A stretch of 64,000 nucleotides of DNA, taken from a virus. Under the pieces are notes generated by a model that did no database searches, was not told the origin of the DNA, and saw only the letters and a list, made by a program, of their open reading frames with translations. Below are positions 25,311-33,732 of the stretch, piece by piece. Where the stretch lies: positions 186,001 to 250,000 of IMG/VR virus record IMGVR_UViG_3300020084_000003. One strand, given 5' to 3'. The translations under genes were made by a program, and so were the position numbers. Numbering within the stretch: position 1 is the stretch's first letter; every line of letters starts with the position of its first letter.

Positions 25311-25814
25311 TTAAGATTGAAGCTTACCGCCAATCCCTTTAAGAAGGTTTTTAACCTGTCTACGACCAACTTCATCACCATTTACGAAAAACCTTGTCAT
25401 TTTGTCGCCCTCGAAAACACGAACTTCCAATTTGTTGTTTTCGTGAGCTTTATTATAGTTTACTACTATTTCTTTAGCTTTTTTTAGAATTTGGTCAGAC
25501 GATTGCAAGATGTAAAGGTCACTATTTCCTTTATCATCGTCATCGCCTTCACTTGATTCTTTTTTAGCACTAGCTGCCTTTGCACCATCTTCAAAGGCTT
25601 TTTTAGCGATCTTTTTTTCGTCGTCGCTTAGTTTAGACTTTTTTTTTGTGCCTTCGTCGTCAGACTCTTTTGCTTCGACAACTGGCTGTGGTGCCGGTGC
25701 GGAGAATGATATTTTACTTGCCATTAGCTCATTCATACCTGCCGCAAAATCTTTTCTAAAAGACATTACGTCTTTGTTTAGAGCATGATTAATCAAATCT
25801 CTTTTATCACTCAT
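25311..25814 (-). CDS. acidic/lysine-rich protein, possible prohead core protein
   Basis: 167 residues. N-terminal helix (DLINHALNKDVMSFRKDF) resembles the start of T4 gp67, a prohead core protein; the centre is low-complexity Asp/Glu/Lys/Ser (about 45-105); the C-terminus is a small folded domain (EVRVFEGDKMTRFFVNGDEV). The likeness to gp67 is suggestive only and no capsid genes are in the window. Overlaps the previous gene by 8 bases. Confidence 0.6.
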   Translation of the reverse strand: MSDKRDLINHALNKDVMSFRKDFAAGMNELMASKISFSAPAPQPVVEAKESDDEGTKKKSKLSDDEKKIAKKAFEDGAKAASAKKESSEGDDDDKGNSDLYILQSSDQILKKAKEIVVNYNKAHENNKLEVRVFEGDKMTRFFVNGDEVGRRQVKNLLKGIGGKLQS

Positions 25815-26286
25815 CTTTAAGTTTCTCCTTAGTAGCCTTAGCTTTTTCTCTATGTCTTCTTATAAAATGGTGCCTGACTGCCGGTGAAATAGAATCTACG
25901 CCCAATCCAGCAATTGCGGATGATGAGGTATGATTCGCCGGAACATCTTCAAGCAATTCCAAATATTCTCTTATGTTATTTATATCTTCGGGACTAAGCG
26001 AATCTATGTCTAGACTCTCATTTTCCTTAACCAGATAAAGTGCCGCAGCATATGAAGCAAGTTTCGATGCTCCACCCGGCAATTTAGCCATTTCTCTTTT
26101 CAAATTCAATGCAAGCAAATCCAGCTTGGTAAAAGAATCCTTTTCATTACGGCTAGTTAGATCAGTCTTCAAAACGTTGCCTTTATCATCAATCACGCCG
26201 TGCTTAAAGGCTCTCCACTTTTTGAAAGGAGTAGACAACTTTTTGATAAGCTTATACACGGCAATGTTATCAATCTGTCTGTCCAT
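25807..26286 (-). CDS. hypothetical protein, possible virion-associated
   Basis: 159 residues, basic ends, helical. It has YKLIKKLSTPFKKWRAFKHG near the start, a central LPGGASKLASYAAALYLVKE stretch and a basic C-terminal tail. Similar-looking proteins occur in other T4-like phages as conserved unknowns. AAGGA site. Role unknown. Confidence 0.68.
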   Translation of the reverse strand: MDRQIDNIAVYKLIKKLSTPFKKWRAFKHGVIDDKGNVLKTDLTSRNEKDSFTKLDLLALNLKREMAKLPGGASKLASYAAALYLVKENESLDIDSLSPEDINNIREYLELLEDVPANHTSSSAIAGLGVDSISPAVRHHFIRRHREKAKATKEKLKDE

Positions 26287-26288
26287 TT

Positions 26289-26663
26289 TTATATCCTTCC
26301 AAGAATTTTTAATATTGTAGTATCAGACTCGATGTTTTTGGTATATATTATAGTATCTTCATACTCAATAGTAACCGGTAAATAGTTTAAATATGCCACA
26401 AATGGTTTCAAAACTGCATGGAATTCCTTGAGTTTATAAAACAACATATTTGTGGCATATTTACCAAAGCAATTATAAATTACAATCAAATGATTTAGAA
26501 CCAATCTTTCATTTACTACACCAGAAGCATTATATTTGCTTAACAACTTTTTGACGTATCCAATACGTTTCAAGTCTTCTTCAAATTCTTCAATTCCGTG
26601 ACAGTGTGGATTGTCATAATATTTCATTGCATATAATACAAAAGTAGATTCTTCTAATTTCAT
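26289..26663 (-). CDS. conserved T4-like phage protein of unknown function
   Basis: 124 residues, helical, with patterns such as MKYYDNPHCHGIEEFEEDL, LVLNHLIVIYNCFG and MLFYKL that I recall from marine T4-like phages, where the family is a conserved unknown (DUF7207-like). The ribosome site is weak. Follows the 146-residue structural-type gene. Confidence 0.72.
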   Translation of the reverse strand: MKLEESTFVLYAMKYYDNPHCHGIEEFEEDLKRIGYVKKLLSKYNASGVVNERLVLNHLIVIYNCFGKYATNMLFYKLKEFHAVLKPFVAYLNYLPVTIEYEDTIIYTKNIESDTTILKILGRI

Positions 26664-26681
26664 GATGTAATTATTTCTTTC

Positions 26682-27122
26682 TTACTCGTTATCGTTTTTA
26701 AATACGACCAATGTTTCTACCTTATTACGTGCATTACCATTTTGGTCTGTATATGATACCGATCTTGTCCAACCGGGAGTTCTCAAACCAACTGCTTTAA
26801 ATTCTGCATTGGATGCTTCCTCAGTAGTTACAATTGAAAGTGTAGCTGCGTATGAAGGCTGTTTTACCCAAGATGGAACATCTTTTCTATAAAGCGCGCC
26901 TGCAACTTCATCTTCCAATTCAGCAACAGTAATCGTGTCTTCGGTTAGACCCAAGACAATGATATTTTCTCCGGTTCCATCGTTATTAGCTTTAACGATA
27001 TCTCCGACTCTTAAAACAGTTCTCAAGTCAACGCCGCCAGTTACAACAATTTCTGTTCCGCCAGCATCGCCTGCAAATACACCTTGAATAAGATCGTATT
27101 CGGTTTTATCCCATAAGCTCAT
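26682..27122 (-). CDS. probable virion structural protein
   Basis: 146 residues, beta-rich. Its opening (MSLWDKTEYD) and closing (LRTPGWTRSVSYTDQNGN, then ETLVVF) patterns resemble a family annotated as virion structural protein in T4-like cyanophages. The middle has repeated strand-turn units typical of capsid decoration or tail proteins. AAGGA site. Exact place in the particle unknown. Confidence 0.68.
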   Translation of the reverse strand: MSLWDKTEYDLIQGVFAGDAGGTEIVVTGGVDLRTVLRVGDIVKANNDGTGENIIVLGLTEDTITVAELEDEVAGALYRKDVPSWVKQPSYAATLSIVTTEEASNAEFKAVGLRTPGWTRSVSYTDQNGNARNKVETLVVFKNDNE

Positions 27123-27123
27123 T

Positions 27124-27318
27124 TTAGTTTCCTTTTCTAGTTCTAGGTTTTCTAGTGGTCTTTGGTTTTTCTTCCGCGACCACCGGTTTCTCTTCTTTCT
27201 TCTCTTCTTTCTTTTCTTCTACTACTGGCTTCACAACTTCGATAACAGCATCTACAGACGTAACACCTTCGATTCTTTTTTGTCTAAGTTGGTCAACTAA
27301 ATTTTTGAATTTTGACAT
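27124..27318 (-). CDS. small Lys/Glu-rich protein
   Basis: 64 residues: a short helix (FKNLVDQLRQKRIEG) followed by a charged, repetitive KKEEKKEEK tail and a basic end (TTRKPRTRKG). Start is directly after the previous stop, with AAGGA upstream. Function unknown; possibly a scaffold or nucleic-acid-binding tail protein. Confidence 0.6.
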   Translation of the reverse strand: MSKFKNLVDQLRQKRIEGVTSVDAVIEVVKPVVEEKKEEKKEEKPVVAEEKPKTTRKPRTRKGN

Positions 27319-27675
27319 TTATACATCCTTACTTTCATTAATACCCTTGCTAAAAGTTTTAGAAAACGAAGTTAATACTCCTAACACGTTATCGTATCTT
27401 TTATTTATCTTTATAACAGGTATATCAACTCCTAATTTTTTTGCTGCTAACCACCTGTGATGCCCATCTATAACTCTGTTATCTTTGGAAACCAAAATGG
27501 TCTTATCTTTTATTTTATCATACTCTCTAATGAGTGAATCGACTTTGCTAAGGTTAAACTCCGATTGTGTTGGCTTTAAACTCTCTGCTGGAATGTTACA
27601 CTCTTCATATTTTACGCCCATTCTAGTTAGAAAAGATTTCAGCCATCTAAAATCTTTAGTAGAAACCTGTGGCAT
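27319..27675 (-). CDS. ParB-like N-terminal domain protein
   Basis: 118 residues. Central ParB/sulfiredoxin-type fold: a strand segment (ILVSKDNRVIDGHHRWLAAK) with the characteristic DGHHR box (about 68-75), followed by IPVIKI. The DNA-binding half of a full ParB is missing, so this is a stand-alone ParB-N/nuclease-like module, common in T4-like phages near virion genes. Weak ribosome site. Confidence 0.8.
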   Translation of the reverse strand: MPQVSTKDFRWLKSFLTRMGVKYEECNIPAESLKPTQSEFNLSKVDSLIREYDKIKDKTILVSKDNRVIDGHHRWLAAKKLGVDIPVIKINKRYDNVLGVLTSFSKTFSKGINESKDV

Positions 27676-27701
27676 ATCGGCTCTTTTTATCCCACAGGTA
27701 T

Positions 27702-28604
27702 CTACTTTTTTGGAAGGTCTTCTTTTTTAACCAAATAAGCTTCTGTGAATATTGAATTAATATCTGTAGAATCTTTTAGTTCTTCAATACCTTCTTTAAT
27801 AGACTTTTTACCTGCAATCTTTTTAACAACGCTTTTAGGTGTTGTATTCTTAACCTGTTTAACTTCACCTGATTTATCAGTCTTGACAGTTGGTTTTGGC
27901 TTGACAGCAGATTTTTTGTCTGTTGTAGAGCTTACACCGGACTTAGCCAAAGCTGTTTTAAGTCTCTCATTTTCAATTTGTTTAACTTTCGGAACCATTT
28001 TTGAAGAAAGTCTCTGTAGGACAGAATTAGGTATTCTTGCCATTCTTTTGTCAATAGTCATTTTTTCAGAAGGTGACAAATCACTATATTTCTTGTTACC
28101 AGTAAATCTATCTCTCAAAGTTGATCTTGCGCGTCTTGTGGCTCTCTTACCGATTTGATCCATGTTTGCGCGTCTACGGTTTGCTCTTTTTCTAGCAGTA
28201 GAAATTTTTGTTTTGTAACGACGCATAACCATCGCACGTTTTCTTCTAGCTGCAATATCTAGAACTCTACCTTCTTCAATGATAGAATAACCTTGAATTT
28301 CTTCAATCATGGCAGAAAGTTCTGAATATAGAATATCTGCAATTTCATGCAAATCTTCGGACAAATCCTCAACGAAATCATCAAAAGATTCGTCTAAAAC
28401 ATCTACAATCAGATCGGCAGTGTTCAACGTGGTATTTTCGTTAATTTTGATTGCATCCATCTCTAGAATGGTCTTGCAAAAATCTTGAATAGTTTTTTCC
28501 ATTGTTGGCCTCAATATTATATATTTGCTGTTATCAACATCCTGCCCGTCTTTTTTCTTAGATGTTTTAGACTTTTTGTTTTTGTCATTAGAAATTAGAG
28601 ACAT
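27702..28604 (-). CDS. very basic protein behind a late promoter
   Basis: 300 residues. N-terminal third acidic and helical (DLIVDVLDESFDDFVEDL), centre strongly basic (about 115-215; RKRANRRRANMDQIGKRATRR), C-terminus Lys/Ser/Thr-rich. Related-looking basic proteins occur next to ParB-like genes in T4-like marine phages, without known function. A late octamer lies 34 bases ahead of the ATG, so it is probably made late; DNA packaging or head-internal roles are possible. Confidence 0.72.
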   Translation of the reverse strand: MSLISNDKNKKSKTSKKKDGQDVDNSKYIILRPTMEKTIQDFCKTILEMDAIKINENTTLNTADLIVDVLDESFDDFVEDLSEDLHEIADILYSELSAMIEEIQGYSIIEEGRVLDIAARRKRAMVMRRYKTKISTARKRANRRRANMDQIGKRATRRARSTLRDRFTGNKKYSDLSPSEKMTIDKRMARIPNSVLQRLSSKMVPKVKQIENERLKTALAKSGVSSTTDKKSAVKPKPTVKTDKSGEVKQVKNTTPKSVVKKIAGKKSIKEGIEELKDSTDINSIFTEAYLVKKEDLPKK

Positions 28605-28637
28605 GATGCACCCTTAATTAAAGTTTTGTTATTATGA

Positions 28638-28645
28638 TATTTATA
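28638..28645 (-). promoter_or_regulatory. T4-type late promoter octamer for basic protein
   Basis: TATAAATA, 34 bases ahead of the start at 28604, right after the terminator of the A1-like gene. Confidence 0.72.
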
Positions 28646-28670
28646 CATCTTAGACTTCTTGGCAAATAAA

Positions 28671-28694
28671 AAAAGCCCCACTAGGGGGCTTTTT
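28671..28694 (-). terminator. Rho-independent terminator after A1-like gene
   Basis: Stem AAAAGCCCC / GGGGCTTTT with a 4-5 base loop followed by a run of seven T residues. Lies just after the stop codon at 28696. Confidence 0.88.
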
Positions 28695-28695
28695 C

Positions 28696-30621
28696 TTACA
28701 TATAGTATTTACCGTTCACATAGTTGACCAATTGTCTCTGTCCGTTCGCATATATGATGCAATTTGTGTGGCACCATGAGCTACTACCTCTATTGTATTT
28801 CAAATCAAGCTTTGACATGGTTCCTACTCTAAACACTCCACGCTGAATTGCCGGTGTATGGCTATGACCGATTACACAGTCACCATATACTTCTTCTAAA
28901 CCATTCAGTGACGGCCTTGCACCATTTATTCCAAGATCACCATGCTCCGATAGCTCCACGTCCGCTATTTTCAGCTTTGTGTTTCTATCCAAAAACACCA
29001 TGTTTTCCAAAATAAACATCACTTCTTCTGTGTCTTGATCTAGAGCATGGAACATGCCAGACTGCAAATCATCCATACCATCTAGCATATCTACTGCTAT
29101 TTTCAAGCTGATATAGTGGTTTTGAGGATCAGTCACATATCTACCAGATTTTAGATATCTTGTCAGAAACTCATCATGGTTTGATTTAACGATATAAGCC
29201 TTGCCAAATACGTCAAGAGATTCGTAAATTTTCTTAACCAATTTATAGGTTAGAACAAGCTCAGATTTAAGATCGCCGCGACTTGCCTTTGATCTTTCAT
29301 ATTTTTCATAAATTGTTTCAATGTGATGTGAGATTGATTCACCGTCAAAAATATCATGCAGGAATATGTTCTCAATATCAAAGTCTTTGAAATCTTCAAC
29401 AAAGCTGTTCACAGCATCCACGTCAACATTAACACCATGAATATCACCGAAAACAATGTTCATAGGGACTTGTTCTGTAGTGCCATCTGCATTATATTTA
29501 ACACCAAGATCAATGAAGTTTCCTTCTTCGTCAGCTTGAATTTGTCTAAAGTGGAAATGTTTTTCGTCTTCTATCTCTACAATGACTGCACCCAACATAT
29601 GGTCATGCGAAGCAATGTATGACAGTCTTTTACTAACAAATGAGTTATTGTGGAAATAATCTCCGGTAGTGCATGAGCCTGTGGTCATAATGCTATAGTT
29701 TCTTCCACGACCGTTGCCGCTTGGTCTATAATCTAGGAATTGTTTCGGGCTTGCAAAAATATATGATCCGCCACGTTTACCAATTCTTGCCAGACCTGTA
29801 GTTGACTTGATTTGCTTGGCTGAAACTTGGATGCTACACAAGAATATGTTTTCATTAAGATCAACGTCATCAGTTACGAAGTTGTATATCGGCTTTTCAA
29901 ATTCTCTGTCAAAAATGGCAGATTTGTTTTCAAAGCTGTTAGTGACGCTTTCACATGGAAGGATTACAATTTGTGCATCTCTTTCTTGTGCATATGTCTT
30001 AATGGCTGAAATAAAGCCTTCATGAACCTTGAAATCTGCAACTGCTGTAGTGACAATATATCTTTTACCGATATAATCACCGCTCTCTAGACCTTCTCTA
30101 TTGAGAATTGATTGCAATGTAGTGAAATTTTCCTTGATATTGTCAGGATAATTCACTTCCATGAAATCGTGCAATTTTGATAGATTTCCAAATGAAGATG
30201 ATATTGTGCTTTTTGTGATACCAAAATCAACAAAGTCGTGCATAGCAGGTAGACGCTTCACCTTATCAATAATCTTCAAGTATGAATTGATTACGAATTG
30301 ACGCTTTTCTTCTGCCAAATCTCTAACATCTTCATCGCTTTCAACATCATTGGTTCTTTCTTTTGGAAGAACGTTTCTTGTAACTTCCTCAGATATACTA
30401 TCATCTTCAAGAATCATTTTGTAAAGACGATCTTTTCCAAAGCCAAAATAGTATTCAACTTTTTTCTTGGTAATACCAGAGCTTTTCAATTCATCATAGG
30501 TAGGATTTCTACCATATTTCTTACATTGCTCTGTAAAGGTTTCAATTAACCTTTTCTTTTTATATTCCAAGTCATCATCTTTGGAATATATCTCTATCTG
30601 AACTTTATCTTCACTAGACAT
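28696..30621 (-). CDS. T5 A1-like metallophosphoesterase / nuclease
   Basis: 641 residues. N-terminal 130 residues hold two helical repeats (RNPTYDELKSSGITKKKVEYYFG and KRLPAMHDFVDFGITKSTIS), resembling small DNA-binding units. The C-terminal half is a metallophosphoesterase: VFGDIHG, FLHDIFDGESISHH, VKSNHDEFLTRYL and VIGHSHTP. Order and flanking text match the T5 A1 family; A1 is required for host DNA degradation in T5. A nuclease role is therefore likely. Start overlaps the previous stop (TAATG); a strong terminator follows. Confidence 0.78.
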   Translation of the reverse strand: MSSEDKVQIEIYSKDDDLEYKKKRLIETFTEQCKKYGRNPTYDELKSSGITKKKVEYYFGFGKDRLYKMILEDDSISEEVTRNVLPKERTNDVESDEDVRDLAEEKRQFVINSYLKIIDKVKRLPAMHDFVDFGITKSTISSSFGNLSKLHDFMEVNYPDNIKENFTTLQSILNREGLESGDYIGKRYIVTTAVADFKVHEGFISAIKTYAQERDAQIVILPCESVTNSFENKSAIFDREFEKPIYNFVTDDVDLNENIFLCSIQVSAKQIKSTTGLARIGKRGGSYIFASPKQFLDYRPSGNGRGRNYSIMTTGSCTTGDYFHNNSFVSKRLSYIASHDHMLGAVIVEIEDEKHFHFRQIQADEEGNFIDLGVKYNADGTTEQVPMNIVFGDIHGVNVDVDAVNSFVEDFKDFDIENIFLHDIFDGESISHHIETIYEKYERSKASRGDLKSELVLTYKLVKKIYESLDVFGKAYIVKSNHDEFLTRYLKSGRYVTDPQNHYISLKIAVDMLDGMDDLQSGMFHALDQDTEEVMFILENMVFLDRNTKLKIADVELSEHGDLGINGARPSLNGLEEVYGDCVIGHSHTPAIQRGVFRVGTMSKLDLKYNRGSSSWCHTNCIIYANGQRQLVNYVNGKYYM

Positions 30622-30791
30622 TAATTACTCACTTTCATTATCTTTGCAAAAAAGTTTGGTGTGTTTCCATTGAAACCTTTTCCGCTGTTTAAATTGTCGC
30701 ATATTTCCTTAATATTATTGGAAACTTCTATGACAACGTTAGTCGCATTTTCAATTATAATACTATCTTCAATACTATACTTTCTCTTCAT
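30621..30791 (-). CDS. small hypothetical protein between helicase and A1-like gene
   Basis: 56 residues from the ATG at 30791 (GGGAG six bases upstream), overlapping the helicase end by 15 bases. Helical N-terminal half with alternating hydrophobic residues, polar Asn/Gly-rich C-terminus. Function unknown. Confidence 0.6.
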   Translation of the reverse strand: MKRKYSIEDSIIIENATNVVIEVSNNIKEICDNLNSGKGFNGNTPNFFAKIMKVSN

Positions 30792-30804
30792 TGCAAACTC
30801 CCAA

Positions 30805-32232
30805 CTAGTCTTCGAAATCGAATATCTCATGCTTCTTAGAAACATTAGTTTTATCTAAAGAATCTTCCCAATCAGTTCCAATATGTTTATTTATTGACTT
30901 GGAGCCTTTTTTATCGTCAAGAGTAGCATCTTTCATTATGCTATCTTGTGCGCTGTCAGAAAGATTATACAACTTCATCTTGGCTCTATCAATTCCTACA
31001 ACAAATCTGCGATAGTTAGATATATCTCCCCATCTGTTTTTCAACTGTTTAATCATAAGATGACCAGATTCTTGCAATTCTTCGGATGTAATAAGACCGA
31101 ACAAGGCGTCAACTGTATGAGGAAGACCCATAGATTCTGAGGTATTTGTGATATCCATATCACTATTTCCATAACCACCACGGTTTGCCTGAGTAGCTGA
31201 AACTATAGGAACATCAAATTCCATAGCCAAACCACGGACTTCTTCTGCAATTGATTTGACCAATGTGTAGCTATTTGCAGCATTAGCACCACGTATTCTG
31301 GAAGAAGCACAAATGTTCAAGTAGTCAATGAAAATAATGTCTGGAATGAATTTCTTTTTAAGTTTTAGTTCGTTAAGAAGATGCCTGAAATGACCAGCAT
31401 GTGCGCCACCGGTTGGATATTCTTTAACATAAATATTCCCTTGTGTTTTCTTTGAAAGACGCGCCATTCTTCTAGTATAAGTGTCCTTATCCATCGCCTT
31501 CAACTCATCAAGGGTTATATCCATGATGTTTGCGTCAATTCTTTCGGATACTCTTTCCTCTGCCAATTCCATAGTAATATAAAGAACATTATATCCGTGC
31601 ATCATGGCTGCTGCTGCTTGGTGACACATCACCAACGATTTACCAGCACCAGTTTCCGCCATATATACAACCAATGATTTTCTTGGCAAGCCGCCTTTGG
31701 TGATGACATTTAGTAAATCAATATCGTATGGTATTCTGGAATCTATGCTATGATAGTAATCAAATCTGTCTGCGAAATCTCCAAAGAAATCGTGGCCTAT
31801 GCTGCTATCAAAGCTCACTGCTAGTGCATCTGACATGATTTGCGGGGCGCTGCCCATATCGTCTTTTTTATCATTGCCTTCATATATTGCAATACATTTT
31901 CTCAGTGCGTTGGCAAAAGCTTGTTGCTGGCAGTATTTTTCTGTTTCTGTAATCAACCAATCTTCGTTTACTTTAGTATCAGGCTTCAATGATTTGAATG
32001 TGTCTTTTATTTCTTTGAATGTTCTTTCCGATATGTCACTTCTTCCTTCGATCAAAATCTTCAATGTTTCAATGGAAGGTGGCTCTTTGTATTCAGATGT
32101 ATATGTTGTTATTGAATCAAAAATCTTTTTATGTGCTTCGTTCTCAAAATAGCTTATGTCTAGGTAAGGCATAACTCTTCTGCTAAAGCTATCATTATAT
32201 ATCAAGTTGGATAGTATCGTATCTACTAGCAT
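30805..32232 (-). CDS. 41: replicative DNA helicase, T4 gp41 / DnaB-like
   Basis: 475 residues from the ATG at 32232, which has AGGAGAT upstream; a longer frame lies in the promoter. N-terminal DnaB-type helical domain, then a RecA-like core: Walker A MAETGAGKSLV, Walker B DIIFIDYLNI, and SATQANRGG, LKNRWG. Expected to unwind the fork in front of the polymerase and to bind the primase. A near-consensus promoter (32258-32286) lies just upstream. Confidence 0.92.
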   Translation of the reverse strand: MLVDTILSNLIYNDSFSRRVMPYLDISYFENEAHKKIFDSITTYTSEYKEPPSIETLKILIEGRSDISERTFKEIKDTFKSLKPDTKVNEDWLITETEKYCQQQAFANALRKCIAIYEGNDKKDDMGSAPQIMSDALAVSFDSSIGHDFFGDFADRFDYYHSIDSRIPYDIDLLNVITKGGLPRKSLVVYMAETGAGKSLVMCHQAAAAMMHGYNVLYITMELAEERVSERIDANIMDITLDELKAMDKDTYTRRMARLSKKTQGNIYVKEYPTGGAHAGHFRHLLNELKLKKKFIPDIIFIDYLNICASSRIRGANAANSYTLVKSIAEEVRGLAMEFDVPIVSATQANRGGYGNSDMDITNTSESMGLPHTVDALFGLITSEELQESGHLMIKQLKNRWGDISNYRRFVVGIDRAKMKLYNLSDSAQDSIMKDATLDDKKGSKSINKHIGTDWEDSLDKTNVSKKHEIFDFED

Positions 32233-32257
32233 AAAATCTCCTATAAATTTGTCACCC

Positions 32258-32286
32258 TTTATAGCACATAAACTTTGGGTTGTCAA
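32258..32286 (-). promoter_or_regulatory. consensus sigma70-like promoter for helicase
   Basis: TTGACA (32281-32286), 17-base spacer, TATAAA (32258-32263), 26 bases before the start codon. Confidence 0.78.
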
Positions 32287-32307
32287 CGATTCTGTATTTT
32301 TATGGAA

Positions 32308-32335
32308 AATCCCTCGCCATTTCTAACGAGGGATT
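32308..32335 (-). terminator. hairpin between uvsX and helicase
   Basis: Perfect 9-bp stem (AATCCCTCG / CGAGGGATT), 10-base loop, followed by TTTCC. Separates uvsX from the helicase promoter. Confidence 0.7.
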
Positions 32336-32360
32336 AAATTTTTAAAGATTTTGCTAGGCT

Positions 32361-33425
32361 TTATTCTTCGTCTTCATCCATGCTAATTGATTGGTCAAGT
32401 TGTGCAATCTCTTCATTTGTTAGCTTGTATTTACGCTCAACAAATTTCTTGAACTCAGCGTTATTGACAAGCTTAGTAAAGAATGCGTCATCCTTTTCAA
32501 CGTCAGCTTTTCTACGATTAGTCTCAGAAACCTCTCCACTTTCGGGATCGACAGTGACATACCAACCGACTTTTGGTTTTTCAATAAAACCAGCTTCTTC
32601 TGCCAATTCAAACATTGAAGACCATTTCTGTATACCAGCATTGTTCAAAACAGTAAATGGAAGCTTAGATTTTTCCTTTACGTATCTTGACTTTTCAATA
32701 TTAATAGTAAAGTCATAACCAATAATCTCTGTGCCAGACTTGATTTGTGATTTGCCAATAATAAAGACTTGGTTTGCAGAATACATAATGCCTGTTCCGC
32801 CGCTTACAATAGCTTTAGGATATAGACCTTGCTCCATATAGATATGGTTGATAGCAATGCAATATACATTATTTTTAACAACCAATGGAGTTGTAATTCT
32901 GAACAAAGACTTCAAGCTCTTGGCTCTGGACATGTCGGCAACAGACTTTTCGTTTATCGCATCCTCAACTTCTTTTACAGAAGCCATGTTACCAATAGAA
33001 TCAATAAGAATGAATACTTTATCGTTCTTTTCAACAGATTTTAGCTTTTGAACCATGTCGAATTTCAACTGTTCAATATTTTCTATTTCTAGATATAGAA
33101 CACGGTTTGGATCGACGCCAACCATCTTCATGTAATCTTCACTAATACCATACTCACAGTCGTAGAACAGTGCAATACCTTCTGGATATTTGTCTTGGAA
33201 TGCTTTCAAGCAGTAGAGGCTTATTAGTGATTTAAATGTTTTACTTTGCCCGGCTATAACTGTCAAACCGGGAACTAGACCACCATCTATACTACCACTA
33301 AATGCAACGTTAATAATCGGTAAGTCTGTCTTGATGATAGGCTTTTCAGCAAATATAGACGAATCTGCAATGCTTTTAGCTTTTACATGACCTGACTTAG
33401 CCATTCTCTCCATTAATGATGCCAT
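32361..33425 (-). CDS. uvsX: UvsX recombinase (RecA-like)
   Basis: 354 residues. Catalyses strand exchange and recombination-dependent replication. Walker A GQSKTFKS (T4 UvsX has GPSKSFKS), Walker B-like VFILIDSIGN, YDCEYG and the SGGTGIMYSANQVF segment. The acidic C-terminal tail (SISMDEDEE) is as in UvsX. GGAGAG site; start overlaps the stop of the small gene (TAATG). It works with gp32, gp59 and gp41-like proteins coded around it. Confidence 0.95.
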   Translation of the reverse strand: MASLMERMAKSGHVKAKSIADSSIFAEKPIIKTDLPIINVAFSGSIDGGLVPGLTVIAGQSKTFKSLISLYCLKAFQDKYPEGIALFYDCEYGISEDYMKMVGVDPNRVLYLEIENIEQLKFDMVQKLKSVEKNDKVFILIDSIGNMASVKEVEDAINEKSVADMSRAKSLKSLFRITTPLVVKNNVYCIAINHIYMEQGLYPKAIVSGGTGIMYSANQVFIIGKSQIKSGTEIIGYDFTINIEKSRYVKEKSKLPFTVLNNAGIQKWSSMFELAEEAGFIEKPKVGWYVTVDPESGEVSETNRRKADVEKDDAFFTKLVNNAEFKKFVERKYKLTNEEIAQLDQSISMDEDEE

Positions 33426-33691
33426 TAATCAATCTCTCCTTCTGCAATTTTTTTGATTAACATTCTAAACTGCTCTATCTTTTCTATTCTATTAGGCCAT
33501 ACCAAAGTCTTCTGGTCTGGGTTTTCGGAAAGATTGTCCAAGAATTTGTTGAAAACAGCAACTAGAGTGTCAATGCGTCCTGATAAATCTTCGCTTTTCT
33601 CTTCCATTTCTTTCACTTTGACAAGCTCTGAATCATCAAAAGAGAATCCGAAATCATTCAGATCGTCTATATTTATTTTATTTTTTTCCAT
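33425..33691 (-). CDS. conserved small protein between gp32 and uvsX
   Basis: 88 residues, helical, acidic N-terminus, then FLDNLSENPDQKTLVWPNR near the C-terminus. A short protein with this WPNR-type end lies in the same position in other T4-like phages. GGAA site. Function unknown; probably replication-linked. Confidence 0.72.
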   Translation of the reverse strand: MEKNKINIDDLNDFGFSFDDSELVKVKEMEEKSEDLSGRIDTLVAVFNKFLDNLSENPDQKTLVWPNRIEKIEQFRMLIKKIAEGEID

Positions 33692-33710
33692 ATTAGTTTT
33701 CCAAAGTTAG

Positions 33711-33730
33711 TGAGGGGCAAAAGCCCCTCA
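33711..33730 (-). terminator. hairpin after gp32
   Basis: Perfect 8-bp stem (TGAGGGGC / GCCCCTCA) with an AAAA loop, 3 bases after the gp32 stop. No T-run; likely attenuates or stabilises gp32 mRNA. Confidence 0.65.
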
Positions 33731-33732
33731 TC

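Noticed and set aside
27311-27330. TATAAATG near 27315 as a late promoter
   Set aside because: It is formed by the stop and start codons of adjacent genes (TAA ATG) and leaves no room for a leader.
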